A stretch of 64,000 bases of DNA from CAINVV01 sp037129695 (GTDB lineage Bacteria > Bacteroidota > Bacteroidia > Bacteroidales > Prolixibacteraceae). This document shows positions 1 to 10,600 of the stretch, piece by piece. Position numbers and translations under genes: made by a program. Numbering within the stretch: the first letter of the stretch is position 1; each line of letters opens with the position of its first letter. The notes under the pieces were generated by a model. The model had not been told where the DNA came from and made no database searches. It saw nothing but the letters and a program-made list of their open reading frames with translations. Location: contig JBAXUL010000007.1 in the NCBI GenBank assembly GCA_037129695.1, positions 1 to 64,000 on the forward strand, written 5' to 3'.

Positions 1-3000
1 TGAGGGCGAGCCTGTCCTTTGGATAAATCGGATCCAGAGGGATGTAGGTGCAACCGGATTTCATCACGGCCAGAAGCGCGACCAGCAGGTCGGTGGTACG
101 GTCCGCACAAATTGCAATCAATGACCCTTCCACTGCACCGGATTGATGAATATACCTGGCAAGTTGATTGGCTTTTTCATTCAATTCGCGGTAGGTGATT
201 TGATGATGGTCATCCTGAATGGCGATTAACAATGGCGATTTAATTACCTGCTCCTCAAAAAGCTGATGAATGCATTTGTCGTCCTGAAAGCAGGTCTTGG
301 TAGTATTCCATTCTTTCAGAACAAGCCTTTTTTCCTGCAAGGAAAGGATCGGGATTTTCCTGATTTTTTGATCAGGATGCTTCATCAGACTTTTTACCAG
401 TTCCTGAAAATGCTCTGCCATCCTTTTTATCCGGTCTCTTTTGAACAGGTTGACATTGTATTCAAAAACGCAATTTAGGGTTTTCTTTGATTCATAAACG
501 TGGAGCGTTAAGTCAAATTGAGCCACATTGCCTCTTCTGTCTTCCTTCTCCATGATGGCATCAGCAAGTGAGATTTCTTCGTCAAACATGTTGAGAAAGT
601 TAAACATCACCTGAAAGAGGGGTGAGATATTGGGATGCCGGGCGACCTTCATTATCTCAATAATCTTGTCGAACGGCACTTCCTGATTTTCAAAATCCTG
701 AAAGAATTTCAATTTGCACAGCTCAACCATTTCAGGGAAGGACATATCATCCGTTGGAGAAACACGCATCAGCAAATTGTTGATCAGCATGCCGTGGAGT
801 AATTCAAGTTCCTTGAAATTTCTTCCTGCTATTGGAATGCCAATCATAAACTCATCTTGTGATATGTATCTCGTAATCAAAGAATTAAATAGGCTTAACA
901 GCGTGACAAACAAGGTTGTATTGGTTCTCTTGCTAAATAATTGCAGTTGTTGTGTAAGTGCTGCGTCCAACACAAAATTCACCTCGTCGCCATCATAGGT
1001 TTGAATTTTTGGTCGGGGAAAATCCAACGGCAATTGAAGTAATTCGGGTGCTCCTTTCAACTCATTGGTCCAGAAATCAATCTGTTTCCTGCAAGTATCA
1101 CTTTCCATCCATTTTTCCTGCCATGAGGCATAGTCGCCATAAGTGATGGGCAGCTCAGGAAGGTCGGTGGGCCTGTTCTCCTTGATTGCAGTATAGATCT
1201 GACCCAAATCTTCAACGAAAATTCTTACAGATGTTCCATCGGTGATGATATGGTGAAAATTCATGAGAAGCGTATATTCATCTGCCGATAACCTCAGCAA
1301 CTTGAAAATTGACAAGGGCCACTTTTCAAGATCAAAAAGATGCTGTTCATTTTGATGGATATATTTTTCAAGTTGGTTGTATTTTTCATTGGAAGGAAGG
1401 TTTTCCAGATGAACCATGTCTAGTTGGAAGGAAAATGAGGGTAGAATTTTTTGAACCGGAGTTCCGTCCACCGTCAAGATGATTGTTCTGAGGGTATCAT
1501 GCCTCCTGATCAATGCACTGATACTCTCTTCCAGTATTTTAGGATCAATTTCACCCTTGATATGATAGGAGAGGGGAACATTGTACCCCAGATTTCCTGG
1601 TTCTAAATTTTCAACAAACCAAAGCCGCTTCTGACCTGCTGAGAGAGGGAAAGTATCGGATGTAGTATCAAGATGAGGAATGATTTGATTTTCTGAATCC
1701 TTCACATTTGACAAGTGAAATTGGATTTCTGTTGCCAGATCCGCTAAATTTTGCTTTTCAAAAATGGACCGTAACGGAAGATGAATGTTGAAATTTTTGT
1801 TTATTCTTGATATGATGATAGTGGCATACAGTGAGTTGCCTCCAAGTTCGAAGAAATTGTCTCCGATCCCAATTTTCGAAATATTCAGTGATTCACTCCA
1901 GATAACTGTAAGTTCTTTTTCAATTTCATTGGTTGGTTCAATGTAAATTTTGGCAGACTGATTGAGATTGTCATCTGGTTCCGGCAATGACTTACGGTCG
2001 ATTTTACCTGTTTGGGTAAGTGGAAATTGGTCTAAAAACAGGAAAGATGCAGGTACCATGTAATCCGGCACTTTCGTTTTCAGGAAATTTCTAAGATCTG
2101 CGAGATCCGTTGTGGTATTTTCTTTCTGAACAATATACGCTATGAGGTTTTTTTCTTTGCGGCTGTCCTCTCTTACCATCACAACATTATTTTTGATGGT
2201 TTCATACAAAGCCAACGCCGATTCAATTTCACCCAATTCTATTCTAAATCCCCTGATTTTAACCTGATTGTCAATCCTGTTCATGAAAAGCACATCCCCG
2301 TTATCCAGGTATCTGACGACATCTCCTGTTTTGTAAATTTTACTTTTCTGCTCGTTGGGGAATGGATTATTGATGAAACGATCACGGGTAATTTCAGGCA
2401 TATTCAGATAACCGGGAGATAATCCTACTCCCCCAATAAATAGTTCTCCTGGAACTCCTACCGGAACCGGCACAAGATCCTTGTTCAATACATACAGTAA
2501 GGTATTGTCAATCGGTCTGCCTAGCGGAACGTAACCATCGCCGGCAGAATCCTCCTTAGAGAGTTTTTTGACGACCGAAAATATGGTAGTTTCAGTTGGA
2601 GCGTATACGTTCCAGATCTCCTTGCTTCTGGCCTGCAGCTCCCTGACAAGTTCTTTCGAAAGCGCTTCTCCTCCGCACACCAGCCTGATATTGGGATTTC
2701 CAGGCCACGAATTGAGTACCAGCATTCTGTAGGTAACCGGAGTGGCCTCAAAAACAGTAGCCTTTGATGTTGTGAATTTTCGAATCAGCAATTCCATGTC
2801 GGCCATCGTTTCCTGGGATGCAATCACAATTTTTGCTCCTTTCAGAAATGGACCAAAAATATCCATCACGGCAATATCAAAAGTAATTGTCGTCACAGAT
2901 AAGAGAATATCTTCTGACGTAATCCTGAGTAATTTGTTCATGGAATTAACAAGATTGACTACAGAATTTTGTTTGATTGGAACTCCTTTGGGTTTTCCTG

Positions 3001-4891
3001 TTGACCCTGAGGTATAGATAATGTACAAGGGCTTATCCGGATTTCCGAGGTGGAGATTTTCGGAAGATTCATTAGCGTAAAGTGAAGATTCGTCGATCAG
3101 AACAATTTTTCCGGTATTTTCCGATATTTGGCCGGACAAGGATTTTTGGGTGATGGAAATGATCGGTTGGGCGTCATTCAGGATCATTGCGATCCTGTCT
3201 TTCGGATAGATAGGATCAAGAGGGAGATAAGTTGCACCTGTCTTCGAAATGGCCAAAATTGCGACAATCATCTGGATGCCTCGTTCCACATAAACAGAAA
3301 CAATCTGATCCTCGGCAGCCCCAAGTTTCACCAGATAGTTTGCAAGAAGATTTGCCCTGTCATTCAGATCCTTGTAGCTAAATTCTCCGTAGTCATCAAC
3401 TACAGCAATTGATTCGGGGTGTAAATCTACCTGTTCTTCAAAAAGTTGATGAACACATTTATCCTGATGGAATTCTGCAATTGTTGAATTCCATTTTGTG
3501 AGCATTAAATCGTTTTCAGCCTCTGAAAGTATTGGAATTTTGTTGATTTTTTCGTGGGGATTTTCGAGAATATTCTTGAGTAATTCCAGGAAATGACCTG
3601 CCATCCTTTCGATTCGTTCCCGTTTGAACAAATTGGAATTGTATTCAAAAACACAGTTAAAATTGTGTTCTGTTTCATCTACGTGCAAGGACAGATCGAA
3701 TTGTGAAATGGAGCGACGCCTGTCAATAAATCGCATTTTCGCATGTTGCAGGGAGATCTCCTCGTGGAAATGGCTCATATAATTGAAAAGAACCTGTATC
3801 AGAGGGTTAATATTGGCATGCCTCGAAACCTTTTGCTCTTCCAAAATCATTTCAATTGGAAATTCCTGATTGTCAAAGGCCTGCAAATACTTCTTTTTAC
3901 TCAATTCCAGCATCTCCAAAAACGACATATTTTCATGGGTCGTTATTCGGATCGGAAGATTGTTGAGCAGTATGCCTGTCAGTCCTTGCAGTTCTTCGTG
4001 TCTTCGGGTGGCAATTGGAATTCCAACCACAAAATCATCCTCTGCACAATATCTGGTGATCAAGGTATTAAAAACGGACAACAATGACATTAATTCGGTT
4101 ACTTCATTCTGTTGACTAAAGACACGTAACTTGCCAGTTATTTCCTTGCCAATCAGTAAACTAAATTCTTCGCCATCCGAAGTCTTCTGGTTGGGCCGAT
4201 GATAATCCATCGGAAGTTGAAGCAGCTCAGGTACCCCTTTTAATTCATTTTTCCAATATTCACTTTGCTTTTTTGATTTTTCTCCCATTAACCAGTCATT
4301 TTCCCAAATTGAATAGTCAGAATAAGAAACAGGTAAAACCGGGAGATTATAAGGTTTCTGTTCCATCAATGCGGTATAGGTTATCCCTAATTCCTCCAGA
4401 AAAATCTTCACAGACCAGCCATCTGAAACGATATGGTGAAAATTGAACAGGAGGATCCAATCTTTTGATGATAATTTCATCAATTTAAATAAATAAAGCG
4501 GACCTTTTTCCAGATCGAACTGGTGCAACTCATTGACCATAGAATGCTTTTCTATTTCAGCTGCTTGATCCTTTTCTGTGAATTTTTCCAGATTCACCAC
4601 ATCGAGTGTGAAATGAGGCAGATCTGTTATTTTTTGAAATGGGATACCCTCTGAGGAAGGAAAAATCGTTCTGAGAGATTCGTGTCTTTTTAAAAGAATC
4701 TCAATGCTTTGCTCGAGAATCGAAGGATCAATCTCTCCTGAGATCCGATAATCATATGGCAGATTGTAAGCTGTGGACTCAAGTTCAAACTGATCGATAA
4801 ACCAGAGTCTCTTTTGACCTGCGGATAGCGGAAATAAATTTGCTATGGAATCAACATGCATAATGTTTTGATTCTTTTCTGGTCCTTTCAT
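1..4891 (-). CDS. Non-ribosomal peptide synthetase, C-A-T-C-A..., truncated by the window edge
   Basis: The reading frame is open from an ATG at 4889-4891 to the left edge, about 1630 residues, with no stop, so the gene is partial. Domains in order: condensation (HHIVSDGWS near residue 155), adenylation (YTSGSTGKPKG near 625), carrier protein (FFELGGNSL near 1014, carrying the phosphopantetheine Ser), a second condensation domain (HHIITDGTS near 1215), and the first part of a second adenylation domain cut before its A3 motif. The protein starts directly with a C domain, so it needs an upstream donor or an acyl starter. The first A domain has a YAPTETT core instead of YGPTETT. Its specificity positions read D-I-M-E-V-G-V-I-F by hand alignment to GrsA, a code I do not recognise. 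It lies 343 bases downstream of the ATP-grasp pair, the widest gap in the 3' half of the cluster. Function in peptide assembly is secure; the product is unknown. Confidence 0.93.
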   Translation of the reverse strand, partial: MKGPEKNQNIMHVDSIANLFPLSAGQKRLWFIDQFELESTAYNLPYDYRISGEIDPSILEQSIEILLKRHESLRTIFPSSEGIPFQKITDLPHFTLDVVNLEKFTEKDQAAEIEKHSMVNELHQFDLEKGPLYLFKLMKLSSKDWILLFNFHHIVSDGWSVKIFLEELGITYTALMEQKPYNLPVLPVSYSDYSIWENDWLMGEKSKKQSEYWKNELKGVPELLQLPMDYHRPNQKTSDGEEFSLLIGKEITGKLRVFSQQNEVTELMSLLSVFNTLITRYCAEDDFVVGIPIATRRHEELQGLTGILLNNLPIRITTHENMSFLEMLELSKKKYLQAFDNQEFPIEMILEEQKVSRHANINPLIQVLFNYMSHFHEEISLQHAKMRFIDRRRSISQFDLSLHVDETEHNFNCVFEYNSNLFKRERIERMAGHFLELLKNILENPHEKINKIPILSEAENDLMLTKWNSTIAEFHQDKCVHQLFEEQVDLHPESIAVVDDYGEFSYKDLNDRANLLANYLVKLGAAEDQIVSVYVERGIQMIVAILAISKTGATYLPLDPIYPKDRIAMILNDAQPIISITQKSLSGQISENTGKIVLIDESSLYANESSENLHLGNPDKPLYIIYTSGSTGKPKGVPIKQNSVVNLVNSMNKLLRITSEDILLSVTTITFDIAVMDIFGPFLKGAKIVIASQETMADMELLIRKFTTSKATVFEATPVTYRMLVLNSWPGNPNIRLVCGGEALSKELVRELQARSKEIWNVYAPTETTIFSVVKKLSKEDSAGDGYVPLGRPIDNTLLYVLNKDLVPVPVGVPGELFIGGVGLSPGYLNMPEITRDRFINNPFPNEQKSKIYKTGDVVRYLDNGDVLFMNRIDNQVKIRGFRIELGEIESALALYETIKNNVVMVREDSRKEKNLIAYIVQKENTTTDLADLRNFLKTKVPDYMVPASFLFLDQFPLTQTGKIDRKSLPEPDDNLNQSAKIYIEPTNEIEKELTVIWSESLNISKIGIGDNFFELGGNSLYATIIISRINKNFNIHLPLRSIFEKQNLADLATEIQFHLSNVKDSENQIIPHLDTTSDTFPLSAGQKRLWFVENLEPGNLGYNVPLSYHIKGEIDPKILEESISALIRRHDTLRTIILTVDGTPVQKILPSFSFQLDMVHLENLPSNEKYNQLEKYIHQNEQHLFDLEKWPLSIFKLLRLSADEYTLLMNFHHIITDGTSVRIFVEDLGQIYTAIKENRPTDLPELPITYGDYASWQEKWMESDTCRKQIDFWTNELKGAPELLQLPLDFPRPKIQTYDGDEVNFVLDAALTQQLQLFSKRTNTTLFVTLLSLFNSLITRYISQDEFMIGIPIAGRNFKELELLHGMLINNLLMRVSPTDDMSFPEMVELCKLKFFQDFENQEVPFDKIIEIMKVARHPNISPLFQVMFNFLNMFDEEISLADAIMEKEDRRGNVAQFDLTLHVYESKKTLNCVFEYNVNLFKRDRIKRMAEHFQELVKSLMKHPDQKIRKIPILSLQEKRLVLKEWNTTKTCFQDDKCIHQLFEEQVIKSPLLIAIQDDHHQITYRELNEKANQLARYIHQSGAVEGSLIAICADRTTDLLVALLAVMKSGCTYIPLDPIYPKDRLAL

Positions 4892-5102
4892 AAATATTTT
4901 TTTAAAGATTAGATATCTATGCAAATTCAGCCATCAGTCACTTCACTAAATATAATTCAATATATTGTAAAAGTCAATACGCCCGTTATTCCTGATATGA
5001 ATACGACGGTAATAATTGAGTCAACTTATGATTAGGGAAAACTTCCCAATGTCGGTTTTTTCAATACTGGGATATCGATCCAAAATATAATGGATATTCC
5101 CT

Positions 5103-5118
5103 ATTCAAATATTTGAAT
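5103..5118. promoter_or_regulatory. 16-bp perfect palindrome upstream of the partial NRPS gene
   Basis: ATTCAAATATTTGAAT is its own reverse complement. It lies about 210 bases upstream of the NRPS start, in a 343-base gap (4892-5234) with no gene. An AT-rich palindrome of this size could be an operator for a dimeric regulator, but it could also arise by chance in AT-rich DNA. I found no good TAnnTTTG promoter on the minus strand in this gap. Confidence 0.3.
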
Positions 5119-5202
5119 TATAGTGGCAAAAATGTTAGGTTTTTCAAGGCTAAATTAATCAATTAGAAAAACAAATAAAATAGGTAGGGTCATAAAAATC
5201 AA

Positions 5203-5231
5203 TGTTTTTTCATGATTATCCTGAAAAAACA
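5203..5231 (-). terminator. AT-rich hairpin just after the second ATP-grasp gene
   Basis: Perfect 10-bp arms TGTTTTTTCA (5203-5212) and TGAAAAAACA (5222-5231) enclose a 9-base loop, three bases beyond the stop codon of the gene ending at 5235. The stem is AT-rich and the following T-tract is interrupted, so termination would be weak. If it works, the downstream NRPS gene would need its own promoter or read-through. Confidence 0.4.
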
Positions 5232-5234
5232 AAA

Positions 5235-6413
5235 TTAGGCTTTCAAGGCTCGGTTTTTCTGAAAAATATTTTTGATCTTTTTAAAAAGTTGAAGACACTT
5301 GGTACTAATTAATGGCAATGGATCTTTCAAATGGATCTCTAATTTCGACGCATCAAATTTCTCGGTTTTATTCTTATTCTTAAAAATTGATTTCGTCAGA
5401 ATATGAATTGCTGTTTGCGGATTGACGTAGTGTATGTGCTTAAAATGGACCGGAGGCAATGCGTGATTTAGTCCGGCAAGTATTGCAAGGTAAGGGAAAT
5501 TTACACCTGCGTAAAATGAGCCAACGATACTTTGCCAAAATCGCGCATTTATTTCCAGTACTTTAACCCGTTTTTCCTTTTCATCATAACGCAGATCAAA
5601 ATGTGCAACTCCAGACCATTTTGTATTTTGAATTATTTTCTCAATCACTTCATAAATGTCATGGTCGTACAGGAAGTCAATGTTTGTAAACGGACTGAAA
5701 GTCCTTGGAACATTTACCGCTCTTTTTTGCATGGTGACAGCCAGTATTTTGCCTTCCTGGCTTAAAATACTGCATCCAACATCATATCCGTCAATGAAGG
5801 ACTGCACAATGTATTCGCCTGATTGAATGTTTTTTGAGCAATATTCGATCAAGGACGGTGCATCATCAAAGAATTTGATTCCAATACCCCCGTTACCTTT
5901 GGCTGGTTTGATCAAAACCGGAAACGTGAGGGTCGCAAGTTCCTTTATAAAACCGGCAGAGGTTTGGTATAAAATAGTGGTAGGGTAGGCAATATTGTGT
6001 TCGTTGAGCCAATTGGCAAATTTCCATTTGTCTACGACGTTGTCAAAAATTTCGGGTTTTGGGTAAGGAGCTATCGAAGTGTATTTCAACAGTTCATGGC
6101 CATTTTCTGCCAAAAAGCGAATGGTTGGTTCATCAATGGTCAGAATAATATCAATTTTATTCTCTTTTACAATTCTGAGTATTGCTTCCAGCCTTCCTGC
6201 CTCGCCCTCAGGTGCCGGATAACTGAAAAATCGCCTTGTATACCTTGAAAACCGAATTGGAGCCAACCGATCATTGGAAAGGACATAGGTGCGTACATTA
6301 TTCATGCGTCCCATACATTGTAGGACAGGTAATGCAAAAAAACTCTCGCCGTCAGGAATCAGCACATTGTAGAACTCATTCACTAAGGTATTATCTGACA
6401 TGTTCGATCTCAT
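5235..6413 (-). CDS. ATP-grasp carboxylate-amine ligase (second of a tandem pair)
   Basis: 392 residues with an ATP-grasp layout: an N-terminal domain starting VLIPDGESFFALPVLQCMG, a central ATP-binding part (FPVLIKPAKGNGGIGIKFF near residue 165), and the metal-binding motif VLEINARFW near 285. ATP-grasp enzymes join a carboxylate to an amine or thiol through an acyl phosphate. The closest functional analogies (CarB-like, PylC-like, D-Ala-D-Ala ligase) all form amide bonds. It follows a paralogue by 21 bases and precedes an NRPS gene, so a role in adding an amino acid or peptide to the cluster product is likely but inferred. ATG at 6413 is used; ATG at 6401 (MSDNTL) is equally possible. The C-terminal 60 residues are Lys-rich and variable between the two copies. 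Confidence 0.85.
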   Translation of the reverse strand: MRSNMSDNTLVNEFYNVLIPDGESFFALPVLQCMGRMNNVRTYVLSNDRLAPIRFSRYTRRFFSYPAPEGEAGRLEAILRIVKENKIDIILTIDEPTIRFLAENGHELLKYTSIAPYPKPEIFDNVVDKWKFANWLNEHNIAYPTTILYQTSAGFIKELATLTFPVLIKPAKGNGGIGIKFFDDAPSLIEYCSKNIQSGEYIVQSFIDGYDVGCSILSQEGKILAVTMQKRAVNVPRTFSPFTNIDFLYDHDIYEVIEKIIQNTKWSGVAHFDLRYDEKEKRVKVLEINARFWQSIVGSFYAGVNFPYLAILAGLNHALPPVHFKHIHYVNPQTAIHILTKSIFKNKNKTEKFDASKLEIHLKDPLPLISTKCLQLFKKIKNIFQKNRALKA

Positions 6414-6434
6414 GAACTTTCTGTTTGTAAATTG

Positions 6435-7601
6435 TTATACCGGTTTCGTGATCCCTTGAAAGATTCGGCTGATTTTATTGACTAACTGGATGAAGGAGGA
6501 AAAAAATAAGGGCAACGGATCCTTGAGGTGTGTATTTAATTTTGATTTGTCATAAAACCGTATCTCATTTTTTCTGCCGAATATTTTCAATACCGAAATT
6601 TTGATGGCTGTCACGGCATCAACATACCGAATCGAATTAAAGGTCAAAGTTGGAAATTCAAGTTTTAATCCCTGAAGGATCGCTAGAAAAGGAAAGTTAA
6701 TGCCTGCATAATACGAGCCAACGATACTTCCCCAGTAACGGGCATTCATTTCAATGATCTTGACTTGATTTTCATTATTGTCAAACCTGAGATCAAAATG
6801 AACTACTCCGCTCCATCCAAATTGCCTGATTGTCTCCTGGATGATGGTGTAGACATCTTTATCATACAGAAAATCAATGTTCATGGTAGGACCAAAATAC
6901 ATTGGGTCATTGATGATCCGTTTTTGAATCGTACTGGCCAATATTTTCCCATCCAGGCATAATACGCTGCAATCAATGTCATATCCGTTGATGAACGACT
7001 GAACAATAAATTCCCCCGGTTGAATGTGATCCTTACAGAAATTGATGAGTGAGAATGAATCATCAAAAAATTGGATGCCTATTCCTCCGTCACCATTCAG
7101 CGGTTTGATCAATACCGGAAAGGACATGGCAGCAAGTTTAGATTCAAACTCAATACCTGTGTCATACAAAATGGAGGCTGGACCCGGGATGTTTTTCTTT
7201 TTTAGCCATTCGGCGAGTAACCATTTATCTACAGCGATATCAAATGCTTCTTTATTAGGGAGGGAAGTGATAGAGGTATATTCCAGCAAAGGACTTCCAT
7301 GTTCTGACAAGAAACGGATCGTAGGTTGGTCAATGGGGAGAATGATATCAATTTTAATTTTCTTGATGATTTTCAGGATTTCTCTGAATCTTTCTTCCTG
7401 ACTACTTCCTTTAGGGATGAAAGAGATGTGTTTGGAATATCTTGAAAAACGGATAGATGCCTGACGGTTATTGGAAATGATATACACTTCAATGTTTTTT
7501 GCGCTACCAAGACACTGTAAGGTTGGAAGGGCAAAATAGCTTTCTCCGTCAGGAATCAGTACGGAAAAGGTTTCATTTTGTGGATGTAAAGGAGGTTTCA
7601 T
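6435..7601 (-). CDS. ATP-grasp carboxylate-amine ligase (first of a tandem pair)
   Basis: 388 residues, clearly a paralogue of the next gene: shared blocks include VLIPDGES-FALP-LQC, the ATP-binding stretch FPVLIKP-GGIGI-FFDD, GEFIVQSFINGYD, and the metal-binding IIEMNARYWGSIVGSYYAG near residues 280-300. The start is only 8 bases after the NRPS gene, so both are almost certainly on one transcript. As a peptide-ligase-fold enzyme it could act on a free amino acid, an NRPS-released dipeptide, or a sugar carboxylate of the repeat unit; the sequence does not decide. Tandem duplication followed by divergence suggests two related but different substrates. Confidence 0.85.
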   Translation of the reverse strand: MKPPLHPQNETFSVLIPDGESYFALPTLQCLGSAKNIEVYIISNNRQASIRFSRYSKHISFIPKGSSQEERFREILKIIKKIKIDIILPIDQPTIRFLSEHGSPLLEYTSITSLPNKEAFDIAVDKWLLAEWLKKKNIPGPASILYDTGIEFESKLAAMSFPVLIKPLNGDGGIGIQFFDDSFSLINFCKDHIQPGEFIVQSFINGYDIDCSVLCLDGKILASTIQKRIINDPMYFGPTMNIDFLYDKDVYTIIQETIRQFGWSGVVHFDLRFDNNENQVKIIEMNARYWGSIVGSYYAGINFPFLAILQGLKLEFPTLTFNSIRYVDAVTAIKISVLKIFGRKNEIRFYDKSKLNTHLKDPLPLFFSSFIQLVNKISRIFQGITKPV

Positions 7602-7609
7602 AACTAAAA

Positions 7610-10600
7610 TTATTCAATCGAATTGGTTTCATTTAAGCTTTTTTGCAAGGCATTTGCAAATAGAGCGTCGTTTGGAGGTGCAAAGATTCTCGAATGCTCC
7701 CCGGGAATGTCAAGGACGACAATACCACCCTTGACATAAAGATCCCATCCGTACAATACCGGATCCTTGATGTAGAAACTTTGATCCATTGCTCTGAACA
7801 AATACATTTTTCCGGGATAAACTGGTAATTTGTACTTTTCCATCGCTTGATAATTGGCCTGATGTACTTTGTGCAGGTATTTGGGTAACTCACTTTGTTT
7901 TCCTTCGGAAACCCCTTCGGGTTTTAATGTGTAATCGTTTTTGGTTATTTTCTGGATCATTGACCTCCATTTTAGGCGGAAAAATTCCAGCTTTTTTTCT
8001 GCCGGCTTATTGATCAGGGTTTTGATATTCCAAGCAACCATACGATAAAGGTTGTCAGTGAAATATGTAACTCTCTGATGAATTGGCAGTTCGTTGTGGG
8101 AGACGTTGTAGGAAACAGTGTCGAATACGCCCAGGAAGCTTACTTTCTTATCCAGTATCAGCAGTTGCCTTGCCATTTCGTAGGCGATTTGTCCCCCAAG
8201 TGAAAATCCTGCGAGTGCATAAGTCCCACTTTGATCAATTGCAAGAATCTCACCAATATAATAGGCGGCAATAGCTTCGATGGTATCAAGGGGTTCGTCA
8301 ATTCCATCCAGTCCTTTGGCCTGTAACCCAAAAACAGGTTGGTCTTCGTCAAGCAGGGAGACAATGGTGGTATACAGTAACAGATTGAGGCCGGCTCCGT
8401 GAACCAGATAAAGAGGTCGTTTTCTTCCATTCGGTTTGATTGGAACCAACGAACCCCATCTAGCTGGTTGCTCATTTTTTTCCAGAAATTGTGCCATATC
8501 CCTGATATTACTGTGATTGAACAACGTGGCAAGTGGTAATCTGATGCCAAGTTCTTTTTCTATCCTGGTCATTAGGGTGACAGCGATCATGGAATGTCCG
8601 CCAATTTCGAAAAAATTCTCATCCGTTCCGATGCGTTGGCTTTTCAATACATCACACCAGATTTGAGCTAGTTTTTTCTCCATTTCTGTCTGAGGTTCAA
8701 CAAAAATTCTGTCTGAATCTTGTTGGGAATCTTCCGGAGGAGGCAATGCTTTCCTGTCAATTTTTCCGTTTGGTGTAAGGGGAAACTGACTGATGAAAAC
8801 AAAGAAGGAGGGTACCATATAATCCGGAATCTTGCTCTTGAGAAACAAGCGAAGTTCTGAAATATCCGTTTCTGTGTTCTCTTGTCGGATGATATAGGCT
8901 ATGAGCCTTTTATCTCCCGGGGTATCTTCCCTGACTATGACCACATTTTCTCTGGTTGTAGGGTATTGAGCAAAGGCCGATTCAATTTCGCCCAGTTCAA
9001 TTCTGAAACCACGGATTTTCACCTGAGAATCCACCCTGTTGAGAAATTCTAGTTTTCCTTTTTCTGTTTGCTGAACCAAATCTCCGGTTCGGTACATGCG
9101 TGCCCCACTAATTTCGCTGAACGGATCGGGAAGAAATTTTTCTTTGGTAAGTTCAGGTAAGTTAAAATACCCTTTGGCAAGACCATCCCCACCGATAAAC
9201 AGCTCTCCGGGATACCCTACCGGAACAGGTTGGAATTCGGAATTCAGGACATATATCAGCGTATTGTCAATGGGCTTGCCAAGATTAACGTATCCAATTA
9301 AGTCTGATTGATCCACTTCGACTTTTTCAACTGTCGACCAAACGGTAGTCTCGGTAGGACCATACATGTTCCATAACTCACCACATTTTCCGATCAGATC
9401 AATTGCCAATTCTTTCGGTAAAGCCTCACCACCGCAGAGAATCTTTAGGTTTTTTGAACCGCTCCAATTAGAAGAGTTAAGCATGCGGAAGGTTACAGGA
9501 GTAGCTTGCAGGATGGTCGGCATGCAGGATTCAATTTTTTCGATCAAAATTTCGGGATTGATCGATGTTTCCTGAGTGGCAATAACAATTCTGGCTCCAA
9601 ATAGTATGGGTAAAAACAATTCGAGTCCGGCAATGTCGAAGGAGATAGTCGTCACTGCAAGCATAACATCTTCTGAATTTATCCCTGGCATTTTGCTCAT
9701 TGAATACAGAAAGTTTGCCAGCGACCGGTGTTCAATCTGAACCCCTTTGGGTTTACCTGTTGAGCCTGAGGTATAAATCAGGTAGGCAACTGTATTGGAA
9801 GTGAATAAAAAATCGGTGTTTAATACTGATTCGTGTTTATATGCCTCGAATTCTTCGACAAAAATGTTTTTTGCATTCGATTCCGGCAGGCTTTCCAATA
9901 ATTTTTTTTCTGTTAGCATAATCACCGGATTTCCATCATCGATAATTAGTGTCAGCCTGTCCTTCGGATAAATCGGATCAAGCGGAATGTAGGTACAACC
10001 GGCTTTCATCACTGCCATCAAAGCTACCAGAAGATCAGTGCTCCTTTCAATGCAAACACCAACAACGGATCCTTCAATTGCACCCGAATGATGAAGATGT
10101 CTGGCTAATTGGTTGGCCTTTTCATTCAGCTCTCGGTAGGTAATCAACGAGCGGTCATCCTGAATGGCAATTGAATCCGGAGTTTTAATTACCTGTTCTT
10201 CGAAAAGTTGATGGATACCTTTCTGATCGGGGAATGCTGTTTGCGTTGCATTCCATTCACCGAAAACGAGCTCTTTCTCCTTAGGAGTTAAAATTGGAGC
10301 TTTTCTGATATTTTGACTTGGATCCTTGAGAAAGGATTTGACAAGTTCTGAGAAATGTCCTGCCATCCTTTCAATTCGTTCTTTTTTGAAAAGATTGGTG
10401 TTGTATTCAAAAACGCAATTGAGCGATTTTTTTGTTTCGTAGATATGTAGAGAAAGATCAAACTGGGCAATGTGCCCTTTTTTATCTGCCATTTCCATTT
10501 TAGAACCCGCCAATGAGATCTCTTCATCAAACATGCCTAATAGGTTGAACATTACCTGAAAAAGAGGTGGAACGTTTGCATACCTTGTTACTTTCAACTC

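Noticed and set aside
266..4115. Several plus-strand ORFs of 60-114 residues (for example 3743-4087)
   Set aside because: They lie antisense to the continuous NRPS frame that is open from 4891 to the edge and has all family motifs; their own translations show no recognisable domain.
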